A program made the position numbers and the translations under genes. From Oceaniglobus indicus (GTDB lineage: Bacteria > Pseudomonadota > Alphaproteobacteria > Rhodobacterales > Rhodobacteraceae), in NCBI RefSeq assembly GCF_002751875.1, contig NZ_NMZM01000005.1, positions 62,001 through 126,000 on the forward strand: 64,000 nt of DNA, read 5' to 3'. The notes beneath the pieces were generated by a model. That model saw nothing but the letters and a program-made list of their open reading frames with translations, did no database searches and was not told where the DNA came from. Positions 8,748-17,683 of the stretch are shown piece after piece (positions within the stretch are counted from its first letter, which is position 1; each line of letters starts with the position of its first letter).

Positions 8748-10465
8748 ACCGGCAGGCCCACCACAAAGCGCGCGCCCAGCGGATCGGACGTGATATCGGC
8801 ATCCGTGGGGCGGATGTTCTCGGCCCAGATGACACCGCCGTGCGCTTCGACGATCTGCTTGGAAATCGCCAACCCGAGGCCCGAGTTGTTGCCGAACTGG
8901 CCTTCGGGACGTTCGGAATAGAACCGGTTGAACACCTTCGACAACGCCTGTTCGGGGATGCCCGGTCCGGTATCCTCGACCACGATCAACACCCGGTTTT
9001 CACGCTTGCGCGCCCAGACCCGGATTGCATCGCCATCTTCGCAGAAGGACACGGCATTGGTGATCAGGTTGACGAAAACCTGCGCAAGACGGCTTTCCAG
9101 ACCGTCGATCACAATCGAGCCGCCGGGCAGGTCCGAGATGAATTCGATGCCTTTCGACTTGGCTTCTTCGCCCAAGTACTCGGTCAGATTGCCCAGCATG
9201 TTCAAAAGGTCGAACGGCTCTTCCTCTTCCTTGACCAGTTCGCTGTCCAGGCGCGACGCGTTCGAGATATCGGACACCAGCCGGTCCAGCCGCCGCACGT
9301 CGTGGTCGATGACGTCCAGCAGGCGTTCACGCTGTTCGTCCTTCTTGACGAACCTGAGCGACCCGACCGCCGAGCGCAGCGACGCCAGCGGGTTCTTGAT
9401 CTCATGGGCCACGTCGGCGGCGAATTGTTCGTTGGCGTCGATCCGGTCATAGAGCGCCGCAACCATGCCGCGCAGCGCCCCCGACAGACGGCCGATTTCG
9501 TCAGGCCGGGCGGTCAGATCGGGAATGCGGACGCGGCTGGGCTTGACCGTGCGGGAATTCTTGGCGCGGCCGATTTCCGCCGCCGCCGCCAGGTCGGACA
9601 GCGGATTGGCGATGGTCGAGGCCAGGACCATGGACAGGCCGATCGACACCAGGATCGCGATGACGAACATCTGCAACACCTGTTCGCGTTCGTTGCGCAC
9701 AAGTTGGTCGATCTCGCCCGACGCACTGGTCAGCGCGACGACGGCAACGGGGTTTTCGCCCACCATCACCGGCGCGGCGACCGCAAAGATCGTGCGGCCG
9801 GACACATCCAGCGCGGTATCGACCTGTAGACCACGTTCCGCCGCACGGGTGACCAGGGCGCGCGCCTGGTCCTGGGGCGCGATCGATTGGGCGGGATCGT
9901 CGCCGACGGCCAGCACCGATGAAAGGCCGTCCCACAGCGTGTTCAGCAACCCGGTGATGATGTTGCTGGTTTCGCCCGTCTCGCCCAACCCGTTCAGCTT
10001 CGTCGGCCCGGCACCATCGGATTGCGCAAGGAACGTGCCGTCGGGGGCAAAGACGAAGACCTGATTGGCCGACGACAGGCGCAGGCTGTCCAGTGCTGAC
10101 GTCGCCGCCAGCGTTTCGGCATCCAGCGCGCCATCGCCGCCCGGTGTCAGGCGGACCGCAACGGTGTCGGCGATCAAGCCCGCCTCGATCACCAGCGCAC
10201 GTTCACGCTGTGACACCAGGCTGTCGCGGAACGGGTTCAGATACAGAACCCCCGCCACCAGAACGAGGATCGCCAGAAGGTTGAAGATGATGATCTTCCG
10301 CGCCAATGGCGAACGGTTGAGGAACAGGACGCCACGCCGTTCGCGGCGGTCGCGCAATTCCTGTTCGACCGACGCGTCGGGACCGGTCCAATCCTCGCCC
10401 AGCACGACACCGCGCTGTTTCCCGGATCCGGATCTTCCCGCCTCGATGCCTGACGCCATGCTCAC
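8744..10465 (-). CDS. chvG: Sensor histidine kinase ChvG (ExoS/BvrS family)
   Basis: Inner-membrane sensor kinase, about 573 residues. An N-terminal cytoplasmic stretch is followed by a first membrane helix at about 57-76, a periplasmic sensor of about 200 residues, a second helix, a HAMP region, the dimerisation/phosphoacceptor box with His in FAADVAHEIKNPLASL, and an ATPase domain with N (NLITNAV), G1 (VVEDTGPGIP) and G2 (GLGLAISKQIVEAHGG) boxes. ChvG homologues respond to acid and envelope stress and control ChvI. The GTG at 10465 has GAAGAG six bases upstream; an ATG six bases later (10459) is the alternative. It lies three bases after chvI. Confidence 0.95.
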   Translation of the reverse strand: MSMASGIEAGRSGSGKQRGVVLGEDWTGPDASVEQELRDRRERRGVLFLNRSPLARKIIIFNLLAILVLVAGVLYLNPFRDSLVSQRERALVIEAGLIADTVAVRLTPGGDGALDAETLAATSALDSLRLSSANQVFVFAPDGTFLAQSDGAGPTKLNGLGETGETSNIITGLLNTLWDGLSSVLAVGDDPAQSIAPQDQARALVTRAAERGLQVDTALDVSGRTIFAVAAPVMVGENPVAVVALTSASGEIDQLVRNEREQVLQMFVIAILVSIGLSMVLASTIANPLSDLAAAAEIGRAKNSRTVKPSRVRIPDLTARPDEIGRLSGALRGMVAALYDRIDANEQFAADVAHEIKNPLASLRSAVGSLRFVKKDEQRERLLDVIDHDVRRLDRLVSDISNASRLDSELVKEEEEPFDLLNMLGNLTEYLGEEAKSKGIEFISDLPGGSIVIDGLESRLAQVFVNLITNAVSFCEDGDAIRVWARKRENRVLIVVEDTGPGIPEQALSKVFNRFYSERPEGQFGNNSGLGLAISKQIVEAHGGVIWAENIRPTDADITSDPLGARFVVGLPV

Positions 10466-10468
10466 GAC

Positions 10469-11170
10469 TTACTCTTCGTTATAGCGGTAGCCGATACCGT
10501 AAAGGGTTTCGATTGCCGAGAATTCCTTGTCCACACCGCGCATCTTCTTGCGCAACCGCTTGATATGGCTGTCGATGGTGCGATCGTCGACATAGACCTG
10601 ATCGTCATAGGCGACATCCATCAGCTGATCGCGCGATTTCACGAACCCCGGACGCTGCGCCAATGCCTGAAGCAGCAGGAATTCGGTAACGGTCAGGGAC
10701 ACGTCCATCCCCTTCCAGACCACGGCATGGCGGGCCGGATCCATCGACAATTCGCCCCGCTGCATGACCTGCGACGTCTCGCTCTCGGTCATTTCCTCGC
10801 CCGACAGGACCTCCTGGCGGCGCAGAAGGGCGCGGATACGTTCGACCAGCAGGCGCTGGCTGAACGGCTTCTTGACGTAATCGTCGGCGCCCATGCGAAG
10901 GCCCAGCACCTCGTCGATCTCGTCGTCTTTCGAGGTCAGGAATATCACCGGCATCGCCGTTTTCTGGCGCACCCGCTGCAACAGGTCCATTCCGTCCATG
11001 CGCGGCATCTTGATATCGAACACCGCCATGTCCGGCAGCCGCTTGTTGAAGGCGTCAAGCGCCGCCTGTCCGTCGTTGTATGTCTCGACCTCGAACCCTT
11101 CGGCCTCAAGAGTCATCGAAACCGACGTCAGGATATTCCTGTCGTCGTCCACCAATGCGATTCTCGACAT
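10469..11170 (-). CDS. chvI: Response regulator ChvI (OmpR family)
   Basis: Cytoplasmic DNA-binding regulator, 233 residues. The receiver domain starts [10 protein letters not shown], with the phospho-acceptor Asp in [16 protein letters not shown] and the switch lysine in DDYVKKPFS. The C-terminal OmpR winged helix contains [16 protein letters not shown] and ends GYRYNEE. It is the first gene of the chvI-chvG-hprK-rapZ-PTS-acyltransferase operon. It is transcribed away from pckA, an arrangement conserved in alphaproteobacteria. The ATG at 11170 gives [10 protein letters not shown]; the open frame upstream shows no homology. Confidence 0.96.
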   Translation of the reverse strand: MSRIALVDDDRNILTSVSMTLEAEGFEVETYNDGQAALDAFNKRLPDMAVFDIKMPRMDGMDLLQRVRQKTAMPVIFLTSKDDEIDEVLGLRMGADDYVKKPFSQRLLVERIRALLRRQEVLSGEEMTESETSQVMQRGELSMDPARHAVVWKGMDVSLTVTEFLLLQALAQRPGFVKSRDQLMDVAYDDQVYVDDRTIDSHIKRLRKKMRGVDKEFSAIETLYGIGYRYNEE

Positions 11171-11514
11171 GGGTCTTCCTTGTGCTGCTCGGTTGCTCTT
11201 GTTGTTTTTCGCCATCTTCCGTTGCGTATGATGAGGAATCAAGAATTAACTGCGAATCACCCCCATGGGAGTGCCACAATCTGGCCACATCTTCCTTAGG
11301 AATGACTAAATTGTCTCACTTTCGGCGATCCACCGGCGCGTCTGCCGGTTTTCCGGCAATTTGGTTGCGCTAACCCCGGATTGGTTGCGCTAACGACGCC
11401 GCCCCGAAGGTTTCGCTTTGGATTCAGTCTGCTATCGTCGTCGAACCCTACCAACAACCCGACGGCCCCATGGCATGATCGGGATATCGCGCGACGGCGG
11501 CGAAGGAGCAGCAG
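11171..11514. promoter_or_regulatory. Divergent chvI / pckA control region
   Basis: This 344-base non-coding stretch is AT-richer than its flanks. It must hold the promoters of chvI (leftward) and pckA (rightward). Visible structure: an inverted repeat TGCCGG-TTTT-CCGGCA at 11343-11358, immediately followed by two copies of a 14-bp sequence at 11361 and 11381 (listed separately). The pckA start has a strong AAGGAG at 11503-11508. I could not assign -35/-10 boxes with confidence. Confidence 0.6.
11361..11394 (+). promoter_or_regulatory. Tandem 14-bp operator-like repeat upstream of pckA
   Basis: TTGGTTGCGCTAAC occurs at 11361-11374 and again, without mismatch, at 11381-11394. The repeats start exactly 20 bp apart, about two helical turns, as expected for two protein dimers on one DNA face. 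The first copy sits in GGTTGCGCTAACC, an imperfect palindrome with GGTT/AACC arms. The GCGCTAAC core resembles half of LacI-family operators. pckA is controlled by a LacI-type repressor (PckR) in Sinorhizobium, so an equivalent here is an inference. Confidence 0.55.
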
Positions 11515-13113
11515 ATGACACAGGGACGGGTCAACCCGGAACAGACACTGGAAACGCAGGGCATCACGGGGCTCGGCGCGGTTTATTACAATCTGTCAGA
11601 GCCCGATCTGGTCACCGCCGCACTGGCGCGCGACGAAGGCACGCTGGGCAATGGTGGCGCGCTGCTGGTCACGACGGGCAAGTTCACCGGCCGCTCGCCC
11701 AAGGACAAGCACGTCGTGCGCTCGGCCACGACCGAAGACACCATCTGGTGGGAAAACAACGCCGCGATGACGCCCGAGGCGTTCGATGTCCTGCACAAGG
11801 ACATGCTGGAGCACATGAAGGGGCGCGACTATTTCGTACAGGACCTGTTCGGCGGCGCCGACCCCGCCCATCGGCTGGACGTGCGCTGCATCACGGAACT
11901 GGCATGGCACGGCCTGTTCTGCCGCACGTTGCTGCGCCGTCCCGAACGCAGCGAGCTTGACGACTTCACCCCGGATTTCACGGTCATCAACTGCCCCACC
12001 TTCACCGCCGATCCCGAACGTCACGGCTGTCGTTCGGGCACCGTCATCGCGCTGAACTTCGATGCCAGGCTGATCCTGATCGGCGGCACGGAATACGCCG
12101 GCGAAAACAAGAAGTCGGTGTTCACCCTGCTGAATTACCTTCTGCCCGAAAAGAACATCATGCCGATGCATTGTTCGGCGAACCATGCACCGGGCAACCC
12201 GGTGGATACCGCCGTGTTCTTCGGACTGTCGGGCACCGGCAAGACGACCCTGTCGGCCGATCCCTCGCGGATCCTGATCGGCGACGACGAACACGGCTGG
12301 TCCGATCGCGGCACCTTCAACTTCGAAGGCGGCTGCTATGCCAAGACGATCAACCTGTCCGCCGATGCCGAACCCGAGATCTTCGCCACGACGACGAAGT
12401 TCGCCACGATCATCGAAAACATGGTGTTCGACCCCGAAACCAAGGAGCTGGACTTCGAGGACGACAGCCTGACCGCAAACATGCGCTGCGCCTATCCGTT
12501 GCACTATATCTCGAACGCGTCGGACACCGCCATGGGGGGGCACCCCAAGAACATCATCATGCTGACCTGCGATGCCTTCGGCGTGCTGCCCCCCATCGCG
12601 CGCCTGACCCCCGCCCAGGCGATGTATCATTTCCTGTCGGGTTTTACCGCCAAGGTGGCCGGCACCGAACGCGGCGTGACCGAACCGCAGCCGACGTTCT
12701 CCACCTGCTTCGGCGCGCCCTTCATGCCACGCCGCCCCGAAGTCTATGGCGAATTGCTGAAACAGAAGATCGCGACACACGGTGCGACATGCTGGCTGGT
12801 CAATACCGGCTGGACCGGCGGGGCCTATGGCACCGGATCGCGGATGCCGATCAAGGCGACACGTGCGCTGCTGTCGGCGGCGCTGGACGGCTCGCTGGAG
12901 AAAGCGCCGTTCCGCAAGGACAAGAACTTCGGCTTCGAAGTGCCGACCGAGGTGGAGGGCGTCCCCGATATCCTTCTGGATCCGCGCCGCACCTGGGACA
13001 ATCCAGAAAGTTACGATCGACAGGCGGCGAAGCTGGTCAAGATGTTCTCCGAGAACTTCGCGCAATACGCCGATCATATAGACGAAGACGTCCGCGCCGC
13101 GGCCATCGGCTAG
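11515..13113 (+). CDS. pckA: Phosphoenolpyruvate carboxykinase (ATP)
   Basis: Gluconeogenic enzyme converting oxaloacetate plus ATP to phosphoenolpyruvate and CO2, cytoplasmic. The 532 residues are full length. Signatures are the substrate/metal region RSPKDKHVV, the P-loop [14 protein letters not shown], the metal-binding segment [10 protein letters not shown] and the C-terminal [15 protein letters not shown]. It is divergent from chvI. In several alphaproteobacteria ChvI and organic-acid signals affect pckA, which fits this layout. The start is preceded by AAGGAG six bases upstream. A GC hairpin follows the stop. Confidence 0.98.
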   Translation: MTQGRVNPEQTLETQGITGLGAVYYNLSEPDLVTAALARDEGTLGNGGALLVTTGKFTGRSPKDKHVVRSATTEDTIWWENNAAMTPEAFDVLHKDMLEHMKGRDYFVQDLFGGADPAHRLDVRCITELAWHGLFCRTLLRRPERSELDDFTPDFTVINCPTFTADPERHGCRSGTVIALNFDARLILIGGTEYAGENKKSVFTLLNYLLPEKNIMPMHCSANHAPGNPVDTAVFFGLSGTGKTTLSADPSRILIGDDEHGWSDRGTFNFEGGCYAKTINLSADAEPEIFATTTKFATIIENMVFDPETKELDFEDDSLTANMRCAYPLHYISNASDTAMGGHPKNIIMLTCDAFGVLPPIARLTPAQAMYHFLSGFTAKVAGTERGVTEPQPTFSTCFGAPFMPRRPEVYGELLKQKIATHGATCWLVNTGWTGGAYGTGSRMPIKATRALLSAALDGSLEKAPFRKDKNFGFEVPTEVEGVPDILLDPRRTWDNPESYDRQAAKLVKMFSENFAQYADHIDEDVRAAAIG

Positions 13114-13129
13114 GCGTGCGGCACGGGCA

Positions 13130-13153
13130 GGTCAGCGCCTTGCGGCGCTGGCC
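13130..13153 (+). terminator. Hairpin downstream of pckA
   Basis: GGTCAGCGCC and GGCGCTGGCC form a 10-bp stem (one G-U) around a four-base TTGC loop, 17 bases after the pckA stop. No U-run follows; instead the downstream sequence runs directly into a copy of the GAGTATTT repeat. Probably a transcript 3' end or a Rho-linked structure. Confidence 0.5.
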
Positions 13154-13185
13154 TCCGGCGGGAGTATTTCGATCAATGAGAAGCC
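13151..13185 (+). repeat. Dispersed GAGTATTT element, copy 2
   Basis: Reads CCTCCGGCGGGAGTATTTCG then ATCAATGAGAAG, directly attached to the hairpin after pckA. It belongs with the copy at 38494, which shares the CCTCCGGCGG lead and the diverged TCA-T-AGAAG tail. Confidence 0.75.
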
Positions 13186-13204
13186 GCGAGGGTTTTCGAA
13201 CCTT

Positions 13205-13239
13205 CGCTTTTTCTTGCTGTAAATACTCGTGAACCCGAC
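13205..13239 (-). repeat. Dispersed GAGTATTT element, copy 3
   Basis: On the minus strand it reads GTTCACGAGTATTTACAGC followed by AAGAAAAAGCG. It faces copy 2, so the two copies point toward each other across 19 bases in the convergent pckA / TauE-SafE gap. Confidence 0.72.
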
Positions 13240-14001
13240 CTAGCCGGTGAAGCCGCGCCGCAGCAGGTTTGCGCCGACCACCACCAACACGATCAGGGTC
13301 CATCGTTTGAAACGCGCCTGATCAAGACGATCCTGCATGGCAGCCCCCAGTGCCAGCCCGATGCCACAGGGGATCAGCATCAAGAATGACAACGGGGCGG
13401 TGTCGCCGTCCAGCACGCCGGATTTCAGATGGGCCAGCGTCAGCATCACGGCGCCCATGCCATAAACGACCCCCTGCACGCGCATGTGTTCGCTCTTCGG
13501 CGTATCCAGCGCGGTCAGATACATCACGGTTGGCGGCCCCCAGACGCCCGATACGCCACCGATCAGGCCCGCGAATGCGCCCAGCCCGAGTTCGGTGCGG
13601 CGCCGTGCGCCCGGGGCGATATGCAATTGCCAACCGGCCAGTTGGACAAGACAGAACACGATGACGGGAATGCCAAGGATCAGATAGAGCGCGCGCGCCG
13701 GTAGAATGGTCACCAGTTGCGCGCTGAAAAGGATGCAGACCATCACCGTGGCCACGAATCGCCAACGGAGCCGTGCGGATGCAACGGCGGCCCCCGTGCC
13801 ACCGCGCAATGCCTGCCACAGGTTTGCGCAAAGCGTCGGCACGATCAGCGCCGCCAGGGCGGTGGACGGTGGCATCAGCGAACTGAACAGCGAGATCATG
13901 ATCATCGGCATCGCGAAGCCCACGGTGCCCTTGACGAATCCTGCCAGCAACCCGACCGCGAAAATCAGAACCATGGTCGGTGTTGTGAACGCGTCGAACA
14001 T
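13240..14001 (-). CDS. TauE/SafE (TSUP) family membrane exporter
   Basis: Integral membrane protein of the TSUP family, 253 residues with about eight hydrophobic segments. The N-terminal repeat carries the family pattern VGLLAGFVKGTVGFAMPM, and the second-half repeat GAFAGLIGGVSGVWGPP is its internal counterpart. Members move sulfite, sulfoacetate or other small anions out of the cell; the substrate is not deducible. The ATG at 14001 yields MFDAFTTPTMV at the first helix. No sulfur or taurine genes are adjacent. It diverges from mcd. Confidence 0.9.
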   Translation of the reverse strand: MFDAFTTPTMVLIFAVGLLAGFVKGTVGFAMPMIMISLFSSLMPPSTALAALIVPTLCANLWQALRGGTGAAVASARLRWRFVATVMVCILFSAQLVTILPARALYLILGIPVIVFCLVQLAGWQLHIAPGARRRTELGLGAFAGLIGGVSGVWGPPTVMYLTALDTPKSEHMRVQGVVYGMGAVMLTLAHLKSGVLDGDTAPLSFLMLIPCGIGLALGAAMQDRLDQARFKRWTLIVLVVVGANLLRRGFTG

Positions 14002-14167
14002 CCCGTCCCTCTTCGATGGTAGAGGCGTTATAGCGGGATCGCCGCGCCACGCCAGCGGCACGGGCCGAAATCATATTGAACCAATAAGGCCCGACAGAAT
14101 GTAATTTTCTTGCGTGACACCGACGAATGCCCCTGCCATGCTGCAGCTGCACAACAAGGATTTCCCG

Positions 14168-15853
14168 ATGGCCCATGACGGACAGCAACCTGCCCTGACG
14201 ACCGGTATCGTTCTCGACGATCTGCTGACGTTGACCCGTGCCGCTGAGGCCGCCGCGGCCGATCTGGCACAGCAGGCGACGGATGTGCTGCGCCCCAGGG
14301 TTACCGAGGGTGGCCGGACCTCGGGCGCCCTGATCGAGACGCACCAGACCGCGGCCCATGGTCTGGCCTGGATCGCGACCTATGCCGAAGCCCTGGGCCG
14401 GATGCAGGAATGGGCCGAGAAACTGAGCGCCGAGGACCGGTTCGGCGAGACGGAACAGCTGATCCATCAGATCGCTTTTGGCGAATACCTCTGGCAGCTC
14501 TACGGCGGTTTGCCGATGTCCCAGGGCGAAATGCTGCGTCCGCAGGATGTGGGCCTGTCGCAGGATGACCAGCGCGCGCTGATGGTGCCCGAGGTGATGA
14601 CCCTGACCCAGCATGGCAACACGCAGGCAGCGCGCAGCCGCCTGGTCGCGCTGATGCGCGACGGGTCCGGCAACATCACCGTGGGCCATACGGGCCTGGA
14701 CGACGAACTGGACATGATCCGCGAACAGTTCCGCCGCTTTTCGGCCGACCGGATCGAACCGCACGCCCACGGCTGGCACATGCGCGACGAGTTGATCCCG
14801 ATGGAGGTGATCGGCGAGTTGGCCGAAATGGGAGTGTTCGGGCTGACCATCCCCGAGGACTTCGGCGGGCTGGGCATGTCGAAGGCAGCGATGGTCGTGG
14901 TCAGCGAGGAGTTGTCGCGCGGCTATATCGGGGTCGGGTCGCTGGCCACCCGATCGGAAATCGCCGCCGAACTGATCCTGTGCGGCGGCACCGACGCCCA
15001 GAAGGCGCATTGGCTTCCCGGTCTGGCCAGCGGAGAAATCCTGCCCACCGCCGTCTTCACCGAACCCAACACCGGGTCGGATCTGGGGGCGCTGCGCACA
15101 CGCGCGGTCAGGGATGGCGACGATTACCGCGTGACCGGCAACAAGACCTGGATCACCCACGCCGCCCGCACGCAGGTGATGACCCTGCTGGCCCGCACCG
15201 ATGCCGCCACCACGGATTACCGGGGCCTGTCGATGTTCCTGGCCGAAAAGACGCCCGGCACCGATGACGCCCCCTTCCCCACCGAGGGCATGTCAGGTGG
15301 CGAGATCGAAGTCTTGGGCTATCGCGGCATGAAGGAATACGAGATCGCGTTCGACGGCTTTGTCGTCAAGGGCGAGAACCTGTTGGGCGGTGAAGAAGGC
15401 CGTGGCTTCAAGCAGTTGATGGAAACCTTCGAATCCGCCCGCATCCAGACCGCCGCCCGCGCCATCGGCGTGGCGCAATCCGCGCTGGATGTGTCGATGA
15501 AATACGCCGAGGACCGCAAGCAGTTCGGCAGGCCTCTGATCGAATTCCCGCGGGTGTCGGGCAAGCTGGCCATGATGGCGGTCGAAATCATGGTGGCGCG
15601 GCAGCTGACCTATTTCAGCGCCTGGCAAAAGGATCACGGCAAGCGGTGCGATCTTGAGGCGGGAATGGCCAAGCTGTTGGCTGCCCGCGTCGCCTGGGCC
15701 GCCGCCGACAACGGGCTGCAAATCCATGGCGGCAACGGTTTCGCACTGGAGTACGCCATCTCGCGCATCCTGTGCGACGCGCGGATCCTGAACATCTTTG
15801 AAGGGGCCGCCGAAATCCAGGCGCAGGTCATCGCGCGGCGCCTGCTGGGCTGA
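14168..15853 (+). CDS. mcd: (2S)-methylsuccinyl-CoA dehydrogenase
   Basis: FAD enzyme of the ethylmalonyl-CoA pathway that oxidises (2S)-methylsuccinyl-CoA to mesaconyl-CoA, allowing growth on acetate or C1-derived acetyl-CoA. It is 561 residues, much longer than ordinary acyl-CoA dehydrogenases (about 380). The extra N-terminal domain of about 145 residues contains the Mcd-type stretch HGLAWIATYAEAL and QIAFGEYLWQLYGG. The acyl-CoA dehydrogenase core has TEPNTGSD, the RKQFGRPL signature, QIHGGNGF and the catalytic-Glu motif FEGAAEIQ. The ATG at 14168 sits seven bases after AAGGA and is preferred to GTG 14114 or ATG 14138. Confidence 0.9.
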   Translation: MAHDGQQPALTTGIVLDDLLTLTRAAEAAAADLAQQATDVLRPRVTEGGRTSGALIETHQTAAHGLAWIATYAEALGRMQEWAEKLSAEDRFGETEQLIHQIAFGEYLWQLYGGLPMSQGEMLRPQDVGLSQDDQRALMVPEVMTLTQHGNTQAARSRLVALMRDGSGNITVGHTGLDDELDMIREQFRRFSADRIEPHAHGWHMRDELIPMEVIGELAEMGVFGLTIPEDFGGLGMSKAAMVVVSEELSRGYIGVGSLATRSEIAAELILCGGTDAQKAHWLPGLASGEILPTAVFTEPNTGSDLGALRTRAVRDGDDYRVTGNKTWITHAARTQVMTLLARTDAATTDYRGLSMFLAEKTPGTDDAPFPTEGMSGGEIEVLGYRGMKEYEIAFDGFVVKGENLLGGEEGRGFKQLMETFESARIQTAARAIGVAQSALDVSMKYAEDRKQFGRPLIEFPRVSGKLAMMAVEIMVARQLTYFSAWQKDHGKRCDLEAGMAKLLAARVAWAAADNGLQIHGGNGFALEYAISRILCDARILNIFEGAAEIQAQVIARRLLG

Positions 15854-15857
15854 CCGG

Positions 15858-16157
15858 TCAGCCGCCCAGGTGCGCCGCCTCGCGGCGGATCGACCATTCG
15901 ATGATCTCGCGCCACAGGGTTTCGGCCAGCGCGGGATCAAGCCCGCGTGCCTCGGCCAGGGTGCGGACGTTGCCGATCACCTCGGCCACGCGGTCGTCGA
16001 TGCGGGCGGGCAGGCCTTCGGCCGGCTTCAGCTCGATCGCGCGGTCGATGTGATCGGCCCGCGCCACCAGAAGGTCGATCAGCGCGCGGTCCAGTGCGTC
16101 GATCCCGACCCGCAGTTCGGCCATGGTCGTACAGTCCCGGGGGCGTTTCGCCGACAT
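15858..16157 (-). CDS. Chorismate mutase (AroQ class)
   Basis: Small all-helical enzyme converting chorismate to prephenate for phenylalanine and tyrosine synthesis; some relatives are isochorismate-pyruvate lyases. It is 99 residues. The AroQ pattern is visible: ELRVGIDALDRALIDLLVARADHIDRAIELK, followed by R-D-rich helix 2 and a final WREIIEWSI. I use the ATG at 16157 because the DCTTMAELR segment before the core is typical of rhodobacterial versions; an internal ATG at 16124 is possible. It directly follows the monooxygenase gene (stop and start abut) and converges with mcd. Confidence 0.88.
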   Translation of the reverse strand: MSAKRPRDCTTMAELRVGIDALDRALIDLLVARADHIDRAIELKPAEGLPARIDDRVAEVIGNVRTLAEARGLDPALAETLWREIIEWSIRREAAHLGG

Positions 16158-16475
16158 TCAGACACCCGACAGGATGTGGATCTTGCGGTCTGCGATCAAC
16201 GGGCCGGCGACGCCGCCGAAGGCCTGCATGTGCGCGGTCTTGCCGTGGGCATCGAGATGCGCAAGGCTCTCCCATTCTTCAACCACGACGACGGTGTTCT
16301 CGCCCAGCGGCGCCTGTTTTTCACCGGCGTCCGCGGCATCGATGCTGGGGACATACGTGATGCAGCCGTCTTCGGCCAGAACATCGAGCACGATCTGGCG
16401 GAACGCCTCGATCAGGGCCTGCCGCTGGCCCGGTTTCGCCGTCAGCACCGCCATCACATGCACAGTCTTCGCCAT
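16158..16475 (-). CDS. Antibiotic-biosynthesis monooxygenase (ABM)-domain protein, YgiN-like
   Basis: 105-residue protein with a single ABM/dimeric alpha-beta barrel fold, similar to quinol monooxygenase YgiN. It opens VHVMAVLTAKPGQRQALIEAF, contains EDGCITYVPSID and a WESLAHLDAHGKTAHMQAF segment, the usual ferredoxin-like pattern with the conserved HxxxxH-type region. Substrate unknown. The minus-strand start at 16475 follows a purine-rich GGAAGGGACGGAAA. It is co-directional with, and abuts, the chorismate mutase gene. Confidence 0.85.
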   Translation of the reverse strand: MAKTVHVMAVLTAKPGQRQALIEAFRQIVLDVLAEDGCITYVPSIDAADAGEKQAPLGENTVVVVEEWESLAHLDAHGKTAHMQAFGGVAGPLIADRKIHILSGV

Positions 16476-16573
16476 TTTCCGTCCCTTCCGGTTGTTGCGC
16501 GCACACCGAACCACGCCACGCCGCCGAACGCCAGCCCTTGCATCGCGGGCGGCCTTTCGGCATGGAACACGGC

Positions 16574-16954
16574 ATGAGATATCTTCTGATCCCCCTTCTT
16601 CTGGCGGCTTGCGGCGGCGATGAAACCGTGTCCGGCCAGGTCGATCCCGACCTGACGTTCGCGCTGAGCACGCTCGACGGCACCGCGTTTCCGGCCCGCG
16701 CCACCATCGCCTTTCCCGGCGAGGGCAAGGTGTTGGGCCAGGCGCCCTGCAACCGCTGGTCGGCCCGACAGACCGCGCCCTATCCGTGGGTCGAAATCAC
16801 CGGCATCCTGTCGACCAAGGCCACCTGCCCGGACCAGCCGTCCGAAGACGCGTTCTTCGATGCCCTGCGCCAGATGGGTCGGATCGAAGCGGTGGGCCGT
16901 GTCGTGATCTTTTCCAACGATGCAGGTCGCGAGATGGTGTTCCGGGCGGAATGA
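16574..16954 (+). CDS. META-domain lipoprotein
   Basis: 126-residue probable outer-membrane or periplasmic lipoprotein. The N-terminus MRYLLIPLLLAACGGDE is a short lipoprotein signal with a lipobox and predicted lipidated Cys13. The remainder resembles the META/HslJ fold, with GEGKVLGQAPCNRWSA (the Gly-x-x-x-CN-x-W-type core) and ILSTKATCPDQPSEDAFF. Family function is unclear; it is linked to stress or motility in other bacteria. It is convergent with recO with a three-base gap. An in-frame ATG at 16562 is possible, but 16574 gives a cleaner signal peptide. Confidence 0.82.
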   Translation: MRYLLIPLLLAACGGDETVSGQVDPDLTFALSTLDGTAFPARATIAFPGEGKVLGQAPCNRWSARQTAPYPWVEITGILSTKATCPDQPSEDAFFDALRQMGRIEAVGRVVIFSNDAGREMVFRAE

Positions 16955-16957
16955 CGC

Positions 16958-17680
16958 CTAGAAATGCCGCTCGAACAGGGCGATCAGGCGGGCGCGTGAG
17001 GCCGGCAGCGGACGGTCGCCCAGGTCGGGCGCCAGATGGTTGGACAGGAAATGCCCCGTCGTGGTCAGCCCGTCCAGAAGTTCGCGCGCGGATGCCGTCC
17101 CCTGCCCCAGCATCGCCAGCGGCAGCGGCAGCAGGCGGTCGGCCCATTCACCAGCGCCGTCCCGGCTGACCGCGCGGCCCGTGCGTGGCGACACATAGGC
17201 CAGATCGTCGCGCGTGCCGGTGACCGCGCATGACGTCAGGTCCAGCCCGAACCCCATGTCATCCAGCAGCGCCTGCTCCCAGCGCAGATAAGCCAGTGGC
17301 CAGTCATCGTTCGGCCCCAGCATGTCCAGCAGCGCGAGGGACCGGGCATAAAGCACCGGATGCGCCTCGCGTTCGGGCAACAGGAAGGCCAGCAGGCCCA
17401 GAGTGGCGTTGAGTCCGGCCAGGGCCAGCCGATCCTCCAGCACCGCCGCACGGCTTTGCACCGGTTCGACCGTGAAGGTGCCCAAGTGGTCTTCCAGCCG
17501 CGCCCGCCACGTCAGGTCAAGCTGCGCGCCGGGTTGCAGCACCGGCGCCAGGCGACGGCCTGCGCCGCCGCGCACGATGCCCGCATGGCGGCCGCGGGTC
17601 GGTGTGAACACCTCGACGATGGCCGAGGTTTCGCCGTGGCGGCGCACGGTCAGGACGACACCCTGATCGCGCCACTCCAT
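16958..17680 (-). CDS. recO: DNA repair protein RecO
   Basis: Mediator that loads RecA at gaps in the RecFOR pathway. 240 residues, normal length. It has an N-terminal OB fold ([18 protein letters not shown] and [18 protein letters not shown]), then a helical C-terminal domain ([18 protein letters not shown]) in which the zinc-binding cysteines of some RecO proteins are mostly absent (only the Cys of TSCAVTG remains). It is the last gene of the rpoZ-rsh-...-rnc-era-DUF1491-recO operon, three bases after DUF1491. Confidence 0.93.
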   Translation of the reverse strand: MEWRDQGVVLTVRRHGETSAIVEVFTPTRGRHAGIVRGGAGRRLAPVLQPGAQLDLTWRARLEDHLGTFTVEPVQSRAAVLEDRLALAGLNATLGLLAFLLPEREAHPVLYARSLALLDMLGPNDDWPLAYLRWEQALLDDMGFGLDLTSCAVTGTRDDLAYVSPRTGRAVSRDGAGEWADRLLPLPLAMLGQGTASARELLDGLTTTGHFLSNHLAPDLGDRPLPASRARLIALFERHF

Positions 17681-17683
17681 GGC

